Below, one piece after another: positions 1-8,964 of a DNA stretch of 64,000 bases. The DNA lies in NCBI RefSeq assembly GCF_001713475.1, contig NZ_CP016499.1, forward strand, positions 3,907,501 through 3,971,500. Reading direction: 5' to 3'. Under the pieces are notes generated by a model, which was given only the letters and a program-made list of their open reading frames with translations, did not search any database and had not been told where the DNA came from. The position numbers and the translations under genes are program-made. Within the stretch, counting starts at the first letter, position 1; each line of letters starts with the position of its first letter. The DNA is from Agrobacterium sp. RAC06. Lineage in GTDB: Bacteria > Pseudomonadota > Alphaproteobacteria > Rhizobiales > Rhizobiaceae.

Positions 1-2
1 TC

Positions 3-860
3 GGCGCCACCGAGGCGGATGCACTGATCATTGGCGAGACGGGTGCTGGCAAGGAGGTTGTGGCACGCAGCCTGCACGATGTCAGTGCGCGGTCAAAAGG
101 ACCCTTCATTGCGATCAACTGCGCCTCGCTACCAGAGACGCTGATCGAGAGCGAGCTCTTCGGCCATGAGGCGGGAGCCTTTCCAGGCGCGATCCGTGCG
201 CGCTACGGCAAGTTCGAGCATGGTCGCGGCGGGACGATCCTGCTCGACGAAATCGGCTCCATGCCCTTCGACCTGCAGGCGAAGTTCCTGCGTGTCCTGC
301 AGGAGCGGACCATCACGCGGCTCGGGTCCAACGAGACCGTGCCGCTCGACGTCCGCTTCCTGGCCACCAGCAAGGTCGACCTCGAAAGCGAGGTGGCTGC
401 CGGGCGATTTCGCGCCGATCTCTTCTACCGGCTGAACGTCGCGACGCTCAGGGTGCCGTCGCTTTCGCAGCGACGGGCAGATATTCCGCTCCTTTTCCTG
501 CATCTGGTGCGCGAAGCATCCGCGCGGTACGGTCGCGATGACATGGAGGTTGAGCCGGAGATCCTGTCCGAAATCGCCGAGCGCCACTGGCCGGGCAACG
601 TGCGCGAGCTGAGGAATGCTGCCGATCGTCTCGTGCTCGGCATTGAAACCGGGCTCGACGTCGCGACCGATCCTGATGCCGCGGCCACACGTCTTGCCGA
701 GAAGGTGGCAGCCTATGAAAAGCAATTGATCGCCAGCGCGATTGCAGCCCATGGGGGTGCGTTGAAGCCTGTCTATGAACAGCTCGGCATCTCGCGAAAG
801 ACGCTCTACGAGAAGATGCAGAAACACGGGTTGGACAAGAATCTGGCTATCGACGGCTGA
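3..860 (+). CDS. NtrC/DctD-family sigma-54-type transcriptional activator, 5' end outside window
   Basis: The reading frame is open from base 3, so only the AAA+ domain and the DNA-binding tail are visible. Seen: a Walker A (GETGAGKE), a Walker B-like LLDEIG, a conserved LFYRLNV segment and a C-terminal Fis-type helix-turn-helix (near [15 protein letters not shown]). This order fits DctD-like response regulators that remodel sigma-54 RNA polymerase; the receiver domain would lie upstream of the window. The loop that contacts sigma-54 reads GAFPGA instead of GAFTGA, so its Thr is Pro. That could impair or change sigma-54 activation. It lies just upstream of, and codirectional with, a TRAP transporter, the usual target of DctD-type regulators, so control of that transporter is inferred. 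The family call is firm; the target is not shown. Confidence 0.85.
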   Translation, partial: GATEADALIIGETGAGKEVVARSLHDVSARSKGPFIAINCASLPETLIESELFGHEAGAFPGAIRARYGKFEHGRGGTILLDEIGSMPFDLQAKFLRVLQERTITRLGSNETVPLDVRFLATSKVDLESEVAAGRFRADLFYRLNVATLRVPSLSQRRADIPLLFLHLVREASARYGRDDMEVEPEILSEIAERHWPGNVRELRNAADRLVLGIETGLDVATDPDAAATRLAEKVAAYEKQLIASAIAAHGGALKPVYEQLGISRKTLYEKMQKHGLDKNLAIDG

Positions 861-905
861 GGCTGAGGCCAAGATCGGTTCGGTTCCCGTCTGTGGGGAC
901 AATCA

Positions 906-959
906 ATGGGTGGCTTTCCACCCATGGACTCTTCGAAATGTTACGATTTCCCCCCATGG
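906..959 (+). promoter_or_regulatory. Candidate activator-binding region upstream of TRAP genes
   Basis: A perfect 8-bp inverted repeat (ATGGGTGG-CTTT-CCACCCAT, 906-925) is followed by a second half-site, TTTCCCCCCATGG (947-959), which repeats TTTCCACCCATGG (915-927) 32 bp later, about three helical turns. This resembles the phased upstream sites of NtrC-type regulators. A separate 14-bp palindrome, CCGGCTTAAGCCGG, lies at 1012-1025. No convincing sigma-54 core promoter (GG-N10-GC in good context) was found before the TAXI gene. The binding role is inference. Confidence 0.4.
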
Positions 960-1099
960 GCGGCGTGAAAAGCGTCGGGCGCGGGTGAGGGGCGACCACG
1001 CCACGTTGCCTCCGGCTTAAGCCGGCGCTTAGCTCGCGGAAGGTCCGGCCCAGAGGAGGCGTCGGACTCTGTCACGTCATAACATGTAGGGAGGACTTC

Positions 1100-2077
1100 A
1101 TGAAAAAGTTCATGATCGCTATGGCTGGGGCCATGGCACTGACGTTTGCTGCATCCGCGTCGGCTCAGGACAAGGCCGATTGGCCAGGTAGCATGACTAT
1201 TGGCACCGCCAGCCAGGGCGGCACCTACTTCATTTACGGCACGGGTCTTGCCGGCCTGATCACGGAAAAGCTGGGTGTGAACGCATCCGCTGAAGTCACC
1301 GGCGGTCCTGTGCAGAATGCAACGCTTATCGAGACCGGCGACCACCTGATGGGTCTCGTGACCATGGGCCCGGCTTATGAAGCCTGGACCGGCAACAGCG
1401 AGCTCGCACCGGGCGTCGAACACAAGAACCTGCGCGCCCTGTTCCCGATGTACCAGACCCCGTTCCAGGTCGTTGCACTGAAGTCGTCGGGCATCACCTC
1501 CGTGGCTGACCTCGATGGCAAGCGCGTGTCGGTCGGCCCTGCCGGCGGCACTGCCGCGACCTACTGGCCGCGTTACTTCGAAAGCGTTGGCGTGAAGCCG
1601 GTCATCTCGTTCTCGGGTGCAAACGATGCGACGAGCCAGGTCAAGGATGGTTTGATCGACGCCTTCGCCTTTGCCGCTGGCGTTCCGATTTCGGCCTTCG
1701 CGCAGATCGCGGCTGAAAACGATGTCAACATCTTCGGCTTCAATGCAGACGAGCAGAAGAAGATCCTCGACGCCATGCCGGAACTGGCAGCCTTCGAGGT
1801 GCCCGGCGGTCTCTACCAGGGCTTCCCCGATCCGCAGAGCACCGTCAGCCTCTGGAACTTCGCGGTCGCCAATGCCGAAATGCCTGAGACTCTCGCTTAC
1901 GAGATCACCAAGCTGGTGATGGAAAACAACGAACGCATGGTGCAGATCCATGCCACGGCCTCCGAGACCATTTCCGCGAACATCGAGAAGAACACCTTCT
2001 TGCCGTTCCACCCGGGTTCGGTGCGCTACTTCGAAGAAAAAGGCATCACCATTCCCGATGCTCTGAAGGGCCAGTAA
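1100..2077 (+). CDS. TAXI-family TRAP transporter solute-binding protein
   Basis: A 325-residue periplasmic binding protein. The N-terminus has a basic MKK start, a hydrophobic stretch and an ASASAQ cleavage site, a typical Sec signal peptide. The mature protein opens with MTIGTASQGGTYFIYGTGLA, the hallmark start of TAXI (TRAP-associated extracytoplasmic immunogenic) proteins. A ribosome site (GGGAGG) precedes the ATG. It captures a small organic anion, perhaps a dicarboxylate or amino acid, and hands it to the fused permease encoded about 100 bases downstream. The ligand cannot be read from sequence. The upstream DctD-like gene and the convergent sensor operon at 4446-7598 are candidate regulators. 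Confidence 0.93.
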   Translation: MKKFMIAMAGAMALTFAASASAQDKADWPGSMTIGTASQGGTYFIYGTGLAGLITEKLGVNASAEVTGGPVQNATLIETGDHLMGLVTMGPAYEAWTGNSELAPGVEHKNLRALFPMYQTPFQVVALKSSGITSVADLDGKRVSVGPAGGTAATYWPRYFESVGVKPVISFSGANDATSQVKDGLIDAFAFAAGVPISAFAQIAAENDVNIFGFNADEQKKILDAMPELAAFEVPGGLYQGFPDPQSTVSLWNFAVANAEMPETLAYEITKLVMENNERMVQIHATASETISANIEKNTFLPFHPGSVRYFEEKGITIPDALKGQ

Positions 2078-2176
2078 AGCCCGGAACCTGCGCCTCGCAG
2101 TGCAGGCAATTGGCGGCAGCTCTGGCTGCCGCCGTCCTTCGTGCAAGATCCGGCTTCCTTATCGGGACACATAACC

Positions 2177-4357
2177 ATGACACAAGCTGACAACATCTCA
2201 GCGCAGCAAGCCGCTGGGCCCATCGTGGCTCAAAACGTCGATGACGAGCCGGTTGCGAGCAACCAGCGGCTTCATGCAAACTGGACTAACAAGGCGATCA
2301 TCGTCCTCTGCATCGCTTATACCGCCTTCCATATCGGGGTGATGAACCTCTATCCGCTCGAAACCTGGACCTATCGCCTGATCCATGTCTGCGGCGGACT
2401 GCTTCTGGGCTTCCTGATCTACTCGGCCGTGCAATTGCCGGTCACTGTGCCGGACCGGGTGCGGCGCAATCCAATCGAATGGCTGCTTCTTCTGGTGGGT
2501 GTCGGTGGCATCGGCTACGGCTTTGCCATGATCGCCTATGCCTGGGGCGCCTACTGGGTTGCCGGCACTGCTCGCCCTCCGGCCTTCGTCTTCTCAACCT
2601 ATGGTCTGCCGCTCATCGCCGGCACTGCGGCCGCCCTCCTGGCTGCCTGGTTCTTCCCCAGCCGTGACCGTACCCGCGTCGACTGGGCTGACTACGCGCT
2701 CGGCATCGCCTCGATCGCGGTCCTTGGTTATATCCTGTTCAACGTCGGGCCGCTTCGTCTGAGGGCCGGGACTGCGATGGCCCAGCCGGCGGACTTCTAT
2801 GCTGCCCTCGTTGGCGTCATTCTTATCCTTGAGGTGACGCGGCGTGTCGCGGGCCTCGCCCTGGTGGTGATCGCCTCGATCTTCATCCTGTATTCGTTTG
2901 CCGGTCCTTACCTGCCTGGCTTCCTGAACCATCGCGGCTACGATGCCAGCCGCTTCTTCACCTATATTTTCACCGACCAGGGCATCTTGAGCGATCCTGT
3001 CGCGGTGTCTTCGACCTACATCATCCTGTTCATCACCTTCGCGGCCTTCCTGCAGGCCTCGAAGGTCGGCGACTACTTCGTCAACTTTGCCTTTGCGGCA
3101 GCGGGTCGTGCGCGCGGCGGTCCCGCCAAGGTCGCCGTCCTCGCCTCGGGTCTGATGGGGATGATCAACGGCACCTCGGCCGGCAACGTCGTCTCGACGG
3201 GCTCGCTGACCATTCCGTTGATGAAGAAGGTCGGCTATCCGCCCAAGACTGCTGCGGCAGTCGAGGCGGCTGCGTCGTCCGGCGGCCAGATCATGCCGCC
3301 GATCATGGGGGCCGGTGCCTTCATCATGGCGGAAGTCACGGGCATTCCCTATACGGACATCGTGATTGCGGCGATCATTCCGTCGGTGCTCTACTTCGCA
3401 TCCGTCTACTTCATGGTCGATCTGCAGGCGACGAAACTCGGCATGAAGGGTCTTCCGAAGGAAGAACTGCCGGTCTTCAAAGAGCTGCTGAAGCAGGCTT
3501 ACCTGTTCATCCCGATCATCATGCTGATCTACACCCTGTTTGCCGGTTATTCGGTCATCCGCGCCGGCACGGTGTCGATGATGGCCGCGGCCGTGGTCAG
3601 CTGGTTGACGCCGCACCGCATGGGACCGCGATTGCTGGCGAAGGCATTCGACATCGCAGCACGCATGTCGGTCCAGCTTGTCGCCGTCTGCGCGTGTGCG
3701 GGCATCATCGTCGGCGTCATCGCGCTGACGGGCGTGGGAGCTCGCTTCTCCAGCCTGCTCTTGGGTATTGCCGAGCAGAACCAGCTGCTGGCGCTGTTCT
3801 TCGCGATGTGCATTTCCATCGTGCTGGGCATGGGCATGCCGACGACTGCTGCCTATGCCGTTGCTGCAGCCGTGGTGGCACCCGGCCTCGTCAATCTCGG
3901 CATTCCGGTCCTCACCGCGCACTTCTTCGTCTTCTACTTTGCGGTGATGTCGGCGATCACGCCACCGGTGGCGCTCGCTGCCTATGCAGGGGCGGCGCTC
4001 GCGGGATCCGATCCAATGAAGACCTCCGTCGAGAGCTTCAAGATCGGCCTGGCGGCCTTCGTGGTGCCGTTCATGTTCTTCTATTCCCAGGCCATGCTAA
4101 TGCAAGGTACCTGGCTGGAAGTCCTGCATGTGTTCGTGTCGGCAAGCCTTGGTATCTACATGCTGGCGGCTGCGGTCCAGGGATGGTTCTTCGGTGCACT
4201 CGGGGTGCCGCTGCGACTGCTCCTGCTCGTCGGGGCCCTCAGCATGATCAGTGGAGGACTGATCTCCGATGTCATCGGACTGGTGGTCGGGGGCTCGATC
4301 TTTGCTTACCAGCGTCGCTTCGTCACCACGGGCGCCATCGCTCGCGGGGCGGACTGA
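2177..4357 (+). CDS. TRAP transporter fused 4TM/12TM permease (TAXI type)
   Basis: A 726-residue, highly hydrophobic inner-membrane protein that joins the small (DctQ-like) and large (DctM-like) TRAP permease parts, the normal form in TAXI systems. Visible DctM signatures include the GMINGTSAGNVVSTGSLTIP region with the following GGQIMPPIMGAGAF, and the second-half GMGMPTTAAYAVAAAVVAP. It should import the ligand caught by the preceding binding protein using an ion gradient. The ATG at 2177 is chosen; a GTG 36 bases upstream is in frame but less likely. The about 35 N-terminal residues before the first membrane segment are polar. A strong terminator follows. Confidence 0.93.
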   Translation: MTQADNISAQQAAGPIVAQNVDDEPVASNQRLHANWTNKAIIVLCIAYTAFHIGVMNLYPLETWTYRLIHVCGGLLLGFLIYSAVQLPVTVPDRVRRNPIEWLLLLVGVGGIGYGFAMIAYAWGAYWVAGTARPPAFVFSTYGLPLIAGTAAALLAAWFFPSRDRTRVDWADYALGIASIAVLGYILFNVGPLRLRAGTAMAQPADFYAALVGVILILEVTRRVAGLALVVIASIFILYSFAGPYLPGFLNHRGYDASRFFTYIFTDQGILSDPVAVSSTYIILFITFAAFLQASKVGDYFVNFAFAAAGRARGGPAKVAVLASGLMGMINGTSAGNVVSTGSLTIPLMKKVGYPPKTAAAVEAAASSGGQIMPPIMGAGAFIMAEVTGIPYTDIVIAAIIPSVLYFASVYFMVDLQATKLGMKGLPKEELPVFKELLKQAYLFIPIIMLIYTLFAGYSVIRAGTVSMMAAAVVSWLTPHRMGPRLLAKAFDIAARMSVQLVAVCACAGIIVGVIALTGVGARFSSLLLGIAEQNQLLALFFAMCISIVLGMGMPTTAAYAVAAAVVAPGLVNLGIPVLTAHFFVFYFAVMSAITPPVALAAYAGAALAGSDPMKTSVESFKIGLAAFVVPFMFFYSQAMLMQGTWLEVLHVFVSASLGIYMLAAAVQGWFFGALGVPLRLLLLVGALSMISGGLISDVIGLVVGGSIFAYQRRFVTTGAIARGAD

Positions 4358-4391
4358 GCGTTCAGCCAGAAACACCGATTAGAGTTAATGA

Positions 4392-4421
4392 GGGCGGCGC
4401 CGACAAGGCGCCGCCCTTTTC
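4392..4421 (+). terminator. Rho-independent terminator after TRAP permease
   Basis: A perfect 10-bp GC stem (GGGCGGCGCC / GGCGCCGCCC) with a 5-base loop is followed by TTTT. It lies between the convergent TRAP operon and the binding-protein gene and may serve both strands. Confidence 0.88.
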
Positions 4422-4445
4422 ATTGGGATGCTGCTGCTTTCAGGA

Positions 4446-5543
4446 TCAAGGTACACCGGGCGCGAAGAGCGAGCTCCAGTTGCGAATGAACTCTTCCCGG
4501 GTCGCCCGATCCTGGGCGGCAAGCAGGGCCGGGCCAACGCGGATCGGTCTGCCAATGCCGGATTCAATCAGCGAGATCGGACCGTCGACGCCCGGGGGCA
4601 GGGGGGCATTTTCCGCAAAGTAGAAGGCTTTCTCCCGCGCCACCTTCTGGCCGCGCTCGGAAACCAGATAGTCGACGAAGCGGGCGGCGAGATCCGGCTG
4701 GGGCGACTGGGTCGGTATCATTGCGCCGCGGGTCAGGATCAGCGTGTAGTCGCGAGGGACGACCACGCGCATGTCATTGTTGCGCAGATAGCGTGCATAG
4801 GCATAGGAGCCGAGGATATTGTAGGCGATCTTCAGCCTGCCTTCCTCGATCAGATCGAGCACTTCCTTGTTGCAGCAGCTGGTCACCACCTGGGCGCGGC
4901 TAAAGCTTTCGAGAAGGCGGCCATAGCTCGTCGGTGCCTGCTGGGCATCGTGGAAGGCGAGGAGATAGCCGACGCCTGACAGCTGAACATTGTAGGTGCC
5001 GATCCGGGTCCAGTATTCGTCCGGTTTGCGGCGCAAGAGTTCGGCGATCTCGACATGTGAGCGCGGCACGTCCTCCGGTGGCACCTGGGAGGCGTCATAG
5101 ACGATGACGGCGGGCTCGAAGGCAAAGCCGAAGATTTCGTCGCGCCAGTTGGCCCAGGCCGATACACGCTCTGTTTCCTCCGACTGGTGGGACCTGGCGC
5201 AGCCATCGTTGGCGAGCTTGACGAGATGGTCGACCGACGAGGAAATCCAGAGGTCGCCGTGACTCGTTTGCTGCCGACAGGCCAGTTCTGCCTCGCGGAA
5301 GAGATCGTTGCTGACATAGTCGTTGAATTCGACGGTCACATCGCGCGCCGTTTCCTGGAAGTCCCGGATCAGCGGCGCAATGACGTCGGCGTCTGTCACC
5401 CCGTTGATCACAAGTCTTGTCCGCTCCTGTCCAGGTGCGGGGAAGACAGAGCGCTCCCCCTCAAGAGCGAGAGCCGAGGTCGAAGCCAGGGCCGCCGTGA
5501 CAAAGCCCGACACCACGGCGTGGAACATCGTCGACAGGTTCAT
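4446..5543 (-). CDS. Periplasmic solute-binding protein (ABC/PgtC-like), third gene of a sensor operon
   Basis: A 365-residue secreted binding protein with a Sec signal ending near STSALALEG. The fold signatures (RLVINGVTDADVIAPLIRDFQ at the mature start, PSL-like hinge, a late RFVDYLVSERGQKVA segment) place it with iron(III)/phosphoglycerate-type extracellular binding proteins (COG1840-like). Its start overlaps the end of the sensor kinase gene by 4 bases (ATGA) and no ABC permease or ATPase is near. It therefore probably acts as a sensing partner of the kinase, as PgtC does in phosphoglycerate regulation, rather than as a transporter subunit; that is inference. It is convergent with the TAXI-TRAP operon, which may be the regulated target. 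Confidence 0.82.
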   Translation of the reverse strand: MNLSTMFHAVVSGFVTAALASTSALALEGERSVFPAPGQERTRLVINGVTDADVIAPLIRDFQETARDVTVEFNDYVSNDLFREAELACRQQTSHGDLWISSSVDHLVKLANDGCARSHQSEETERVSAWANWRDEIFGFAFEPAVIVYDASQVPPEDVPRSHVEIAELLRRKPDEYWTRIGTYNVQLSGVGYLLAFHDAQQAPTSYGRLLESFSRAQVVTSCCNKEVLDLIEEGRLKIAYNILGSYAYARYLRNNDMRVVVPRDYTLILTRGAMIPTQSPQPDLAARFVDYLVSERGQKVAREKAFYFAENAPLPPGVDGPISLIESGIGRPIRVGPALLAAQDRATREEFIRNWSSLFAPGVP

Positions 5544-6934
5544 GCGCTTGGCCTCGCATCGATCAGGGGGAGTTCAAGGAAGGTGGTGAAGCCTGTCCCG
5601 GGCGTCCGTTCGCGGAAGGCCAGCGCACCGTTCAGCGTTGTGGCCACCTCAGAGGCGATGGCGAAGCCGAGGCCGGAACTGCCTTCGCCTGACTTTGACG
5701 AGACGAAGCGTCGGGTAACTTGCGTCCAGTCCTGTGCTGGGATGCCCGGGCCATCGTCTTCCACCTCGACCAGAACGAAATCGCCGCGCCGGATCACCCG
5801 CACCGCAAGGCTCGACACCACACCATGGCGCAGCGAATTGTCGATGACGTTGACGATCGCTTCGCGCAGGCTCAAGCCATCGCCGAGCACCATCAGCGGC
5901 TCCGGCGGCGCCTCGAAGGAGACGACGATGTCAGGGTCGATGGTGATCGGAACGGCGGCGCGGAAGGCCTTGCGCGCGACATCGACGACGTCTATCGGCG
6001 AGAGTTGCACGGAATCGAACCGGTGGATGACCATGGCATGGTTGAGCAATTGCGTGGTGAACCGCGCAAGCTCCGATGCCCGGTTCTTCACCCGGTCGAG
6101 GTGACGGCGGTCATTCTCCGAAAGCGCTTCTTCGTTGATCAGGCTGACCTGGGCCGATAATGCCGTAAGTGGCGTGCGGATCTGATGGGCGCTGTCGGCG
6201 ATGAAGCGCTGCAACAGCTGCAACCGGTCATCCAGTCGGCCCATGAAGTGGTTGATGGACTCCACGAAGGGGGCGAGCTCGCGAGGCACGTCGACGGCGA
6301 GCGGTGTTAGGTCCTGGCTGTCGCGGCGGCGAAGCGTGTCGCCGAGTACATCGAGCGGTCGCAGCGAGTAACGCACCGCAAGGATGGTTCCCCCGAGCGC
6401 AAGTAGGCTCATGACCCCGACCAGCGCCAGGGCACGCGTGGTCAATTCCGTTGTCAATTGCTGTCTCGCCTCTGTGGTCTGGGCGATGAGAACATTTGCC
6501 CAACCACCGATCGAGGGATCTGCAATCGCGCGGCTTGCGGCCACCATGCGCACCGGCTGATCGCGGAAGCGTGACGTCTGGAACAAGGCCTCGGTACGGG
6601 CATTGGCGATGTCGACCGGAAACTCCAGGTCTTCGTAGCCGGTGAGTGTCGAGGCGTCGGGTGCCATGACGCGGTAGAAGATCTTGTCCCTCGGTGCGAG
6701 GCCGAGCAGTTCGAAAGCGCTCGGCGGCAGGTTGACCGTGATGCGGCCTTCTTCGACCACCAGACCGTCAAGGATTTGGATTGCGGCACCCTGCAGGAGC
6801 CGATCATAGGCTTCGTCGGCAGCTGCACGGGCATAAAGCCACGCCGCTGTCATCAGCATCGCTGCGCCCCCCGCGAGCACCACGGCGACGCGGATGACGA
6901 GGCGTGCAAACAGTGAACGCCTAGTCCTCTGCAT
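5540..6934 (-). CDS. TctE-like membrane sensor histidine kinase
   Basis: A 464-residue two-component kinase. Two membrane segments (about residues 12-34 and 168-187) flank a periplasmic domain of about 130 residues. A HAMP-like linker follows, then an H-box with His250 (SAHQIRTPL), an N-box (NVIDNSLRHG), and G-boxes (DDGPGIP, GSSGLGFAI). The layout matches TctE/QseC-type kinases. The ATG at 6934 lies inside the last codons of the regulator gene, giving a 14-base overlap; an upstream GTG/ATG in the same frame would sit deep in the regulator gene and is rejected. The next gene encodes a periplasmic binding protein, so the kinase likely senses that protein with its ligand. Confidence 0.9.
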   Translation of the reverse strand: MQRTRRSLFARLVIRVAVVLAGGAAMLMTAAWLYARAAADEAYDRLLQGAAIQILDGLVVEEGRITVNLPPSAFELLGLAPRDKIFYRVMAPDASTLTGYEDLEFPVDIANARTEALFQTSRFRDQPVRMVAASRAIADPSIGGWANVLIAQTTEARQQLTTELTTRALALVGVMSLLALGGTILAVRYSLRPLDVLGDTLRRRDSQDLTPLAVDVPRELAPFVESINHFMGRLDDRLQLLQRFIADSAHQIRTPLTALSAQVSLINEEALSENDRRHLDRVKNRASELARFTTQLLNHAMVIHRFDSVQLSPIDVVDVARKAFRAAVPITIDPDIVVSFEAPPEPLMVLGDGLSLREAIVNVIDNSLRHGVVSSLAVRVIRRGDFVLVEVEDDGPGIPAQDWTQVTRRFVSSKSGEGSSGLGFAIASEVATTLNGALAFRERTPGTGFTTFLELPLIDARPSA

Positions 6935-7598
6935 CGGACACCAATTGATACCCCACGCCACGCACGGTCACGATGCGTGCCCTGGCCCCTTCGAGCTTCT
7001 TTCTCAGACGTCCGACATAGAGCTCGATGGCATTTGGACCTGCCGGTTCGTCGAAGCCGAAGAGCTGGTCGAGCAATTGATCCTTGCTGAAGACGCGTCC
7101 CGGGCGGCTCGCAAGGATTTCGAGCAGGGTCATTTCGCGGCGCTTCAGCTGAACCTCGCGGTTGCCGACCTTGACCGTCCGCTGGGTGCGGTCGAGCAGC
7201 ACATCGCCGCAGGCGATCACGTTGGTCGCCTCTCCGCCGGCATGTCGCCGCAGCAGCACACGGGCGCGGGCTTCCAGTTCGCGGAAGTCGAAGGGCTTTA
7301 CCAGGTAATCGTCCGCGCCAAGATCGAGTGCGCCGACGCGATCGTCGATTTCCGAGCGGGCCGTCAACACGAGGACAGGCACGGTCGAGCCCTGGTCACG
7401 CATTCGCTTCAGAATTGAGAACCCATCCATGCCCGGCAACATGACATCCAGGATCACCAGATCATATTCGGTAAAATCGAGGATCTCGGAGGCCGCACGG
7501 CCGTTCGTCTCCCAATCGACCGTGTGGCCGATGGTTTCAAAGCGGCGAGAGATGGCCTCTCCGACGTCAAGCGTGTCTTCCACGAGCAGAATGCGCAT
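6921..7598 (-). CDS. OmpR/TctD-family response regulator
   Basis: A 225-residue regulator with an N-terminal receiver (acidic pair ED near residue 8, phospho-acceptor Asp51 in LVILDVMLPGMDG, conserved KPFDFREL) and a C-terminal winged helix (LKRREMTLLEILASRPGRV, VYVGRLRKK-like region). It is the first gene of the operon regulator-kinase-binding protein. The start MRILLVED is chosen because it begins exactly at the receiver; an in-frame start 16 residues earlier adds unconserved sequence. The partner is the adjacent kinase. Targets are unknown, with the TRAP operon next door the natural guess. Confidence 0.92.
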   Translation of the reverse strand: MRILLVEDTLDVGEAISRRFETIGHTVDWETNGRAASEILDFTEYDLVILDVMLPGMDGFSILKRMRDQGSTVPVLVLTARSEIDDRVGALDLGADDYLVKPFDFRELEARARVLLRRHAGGEATNVIACGDVLLDRTQRTVKVGNREVQLKRREMTLLEILASRPGRVFSKDQLLDQLFGFDEPAGPNAIELYVGRLRKKLEGARARIVTVRGVGYQLVSDAED

Positions 7599-7706
7599 GG
7601 CAGGACGCTCGCATGTCTGACTGCTGCGATCAAGGTGAGCCAGCACTTCCGTCGACCTTCGGGAAGCGAACTGAGTACGTTCCCATTCGGCTGCTCGGCC
7701 CTCGTC

Positions 7707-7925
7707 TCAGGCCTGTGCGTCCATGGATGCCATCGCGTCTGCAGACGGCGATTTCCTGGCTTCGATCAGCGATGCCATGATCGCAGTCCGAAGCGCGTAG
7801 GTATTTGCGGTAGTCTTCTTGTGGTCCAGTCTCTGCGCCGCGACGACCAGATTTGCGCCGTGCTGCATGACGATCTGTTGAGCCCGGACCATCGCCCAGG
7901 TCTCGATATCGGTCTGTTCCCTCAT
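7707..7925 (-). CDS. Small hypothetical protein (72 aa)
   Basis: A predicted soluble 72-residue protein with a helical, Ala-rich sequence (AMVRAQQIVMQHGANLVVAAQRL) and no signal peptide or membrane segment. A GGGGA stretch lies about 12 bases before the ATG. It fills the gap between the response regulator operon and the EAL gene and has ordinary codon usage. I do not recognise a family. It could be a spurious frame, but its length, lack of a competing gene and ribosome-site-like sequence favour a real gene. Confidence 0.5.
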   Translation of the reverse strand: MREQTDIETWAMVRAQQIVMQHGANLVVAAQRLDHKKTTANTYALRTAIMASLIEARKSPSADAMASMDAQA

Positions 7926-8145
7926 GTCCGCATCCCCAGCTAAGTCATTTAGCTCGTGAGGCTTTTTCGAATCAGCCTCATGTTCGGGGATATTCGATTA
8001 TCTCGATTGGTTAAATCAGCAATCCAAAAAAGGTCATGAATAACGGAGCAAGACGGTTGCTTCCTCGGAAACTGGTTGCGTAGCAGCTTTCAAGCTTCCT
8101 TAAGACGGTTGTGTTTTGGTTGAGAAGCATAATTCAGGAGCCGCG

Positions 8146-8892
8146 ATGACCTGCCAGGGTTGCAAAAATGGGACCGCCTTCGAGTCGCGATTTTCGATGG
8201 CATTTCAGCCGATCATCGACACCCGGCGTCGTGAAGTTTTCGCGCATGAGGCACTCGTTCGTGGCCTTGATGGCAGCGGTGCCGTATCGGTGCTCTCGCT
8301 GGTCGATCCCGACAATCGTTACGCTTTCGACCAGCAATGTCGGGTACGCGCCATCGAATTGGCCGCGAGCCTTTTTCCTCGGGACCGGATGCCGCATCTG
8401 TCGATCAATTTCATGCCGAATGCCGTGTACGAGCCGCGTGCCTGCATTCGCCAGACGCTCGAGACCGCGCGGCGGACGGATTTTCCGCTCGACCGCATCA
8501 TTTTCGAGTTCACCGAGGTTGAGAAACTCGACACGGCGCATCTGCTCAATATCCTGAGAAGCTATCGCGAGATCGGCTTCAAGACGGCGATCGATGATTT
8601 TGGTGCCGGTTATTCCGGCCTCAACCTTCTGACCCGATTCCAGCCCGATCTGGTGAAGCTCGACATGGATCTTATCCGCGGCATCGACACCGATAGCGTG
8701 AAGCAGATTGTTGTCAGCCGTACGCTCGACATGCTGCGCGAACTTGGCGTTACCGCCGTCTGTGAGGGGGTGGAGACTGCGGGCGAACTTCAGATGTTGA
8801 CGGATCTCGGCGTGGATCTGATCCAGGGCTATTATATCGCTCGGCCGACCTTCGAGGGCCTCAGCCCCGTTCCGGCTGCGCTCGCGGCCTGA
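8146..8892 (+). CDS. EAL-domain cyclic-di-GMP phosphodiesterase
   Basis: A 248-residue stand-alone EAL protein predicted to hydrolyse c-di-GMP to pGpG in the cytosol. The catalytic set appears complete: the EALVRG signature, Asn in SINFMPNA, Glu in IIFEFTEVE, the DDFGAGYSG metal-binding motif, Lys in LVKLD, and EGVE followed by QGYYIARP. A CQGC motif in the first residues (MTCQGC) is a possible metal or redox site. CAGGAG five bases before the ATG at 8146 supports this start over an in-frame TTG at 8116. There is no membrane or sensor domain, so control must come from expression, a partner, or the N-terminal cysteines. Confidence 0.93.
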   Translation: MTCQGCKNGTAFESRFSMAFQPIIDTRRREVFAHEALVRGLDGSGAVSVLSLVDPDNRYAFDQQCRVRAIELAASLFPRDRMPHLSINFMPNAVYEPRACIRQTLETARRTDFPLDRIIFEFTEVEKLDTAHLLNILRSYREIGFKTAIDDFGAGYSGLNLLTRFQPDLVKLDMDLIRGIDTDSVKQIVVSRTLDMLRELGVTAVCEGVETAGELQMLTDLGVDLIQGYYIARPTFEGLSPVPAALAA

Positions 8893-8912
8893 GCGTTCTC
8901 GCCCCAAATACC

Positions 8913-8942
8913 AAAAGGGCCGCCCTCTGGAGCGGCCCTTCC
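8913..8942 (+). terminator. Terminator after EAL gene
   Basis: A 9-bp inverted repeat (AAGGGCCGC / GCGGCCCTT) with an 8-base loop ends in a short T/C run. It separates the EAL gene from the groEL remnant on the other strand. Confidence 0.75.
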
Positions 8943-8964
8943 TCGTTCATAGATCTTCGAAAGC

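Noticed and set aside
960..1099. Sigma-54 promoter before the TAXI gene
   Set aside because: The only GG-N10-GC match (1024-1037) has poor surrounding bases (CGGCGC and TCGC), so I do not call it.
2594..3922. 442-codon open frame on the minus strand opposite the TRAP permease
   Set aside because: Extreme Arg/Asp/His content and no domain; shadow of a membrane-protein gene.
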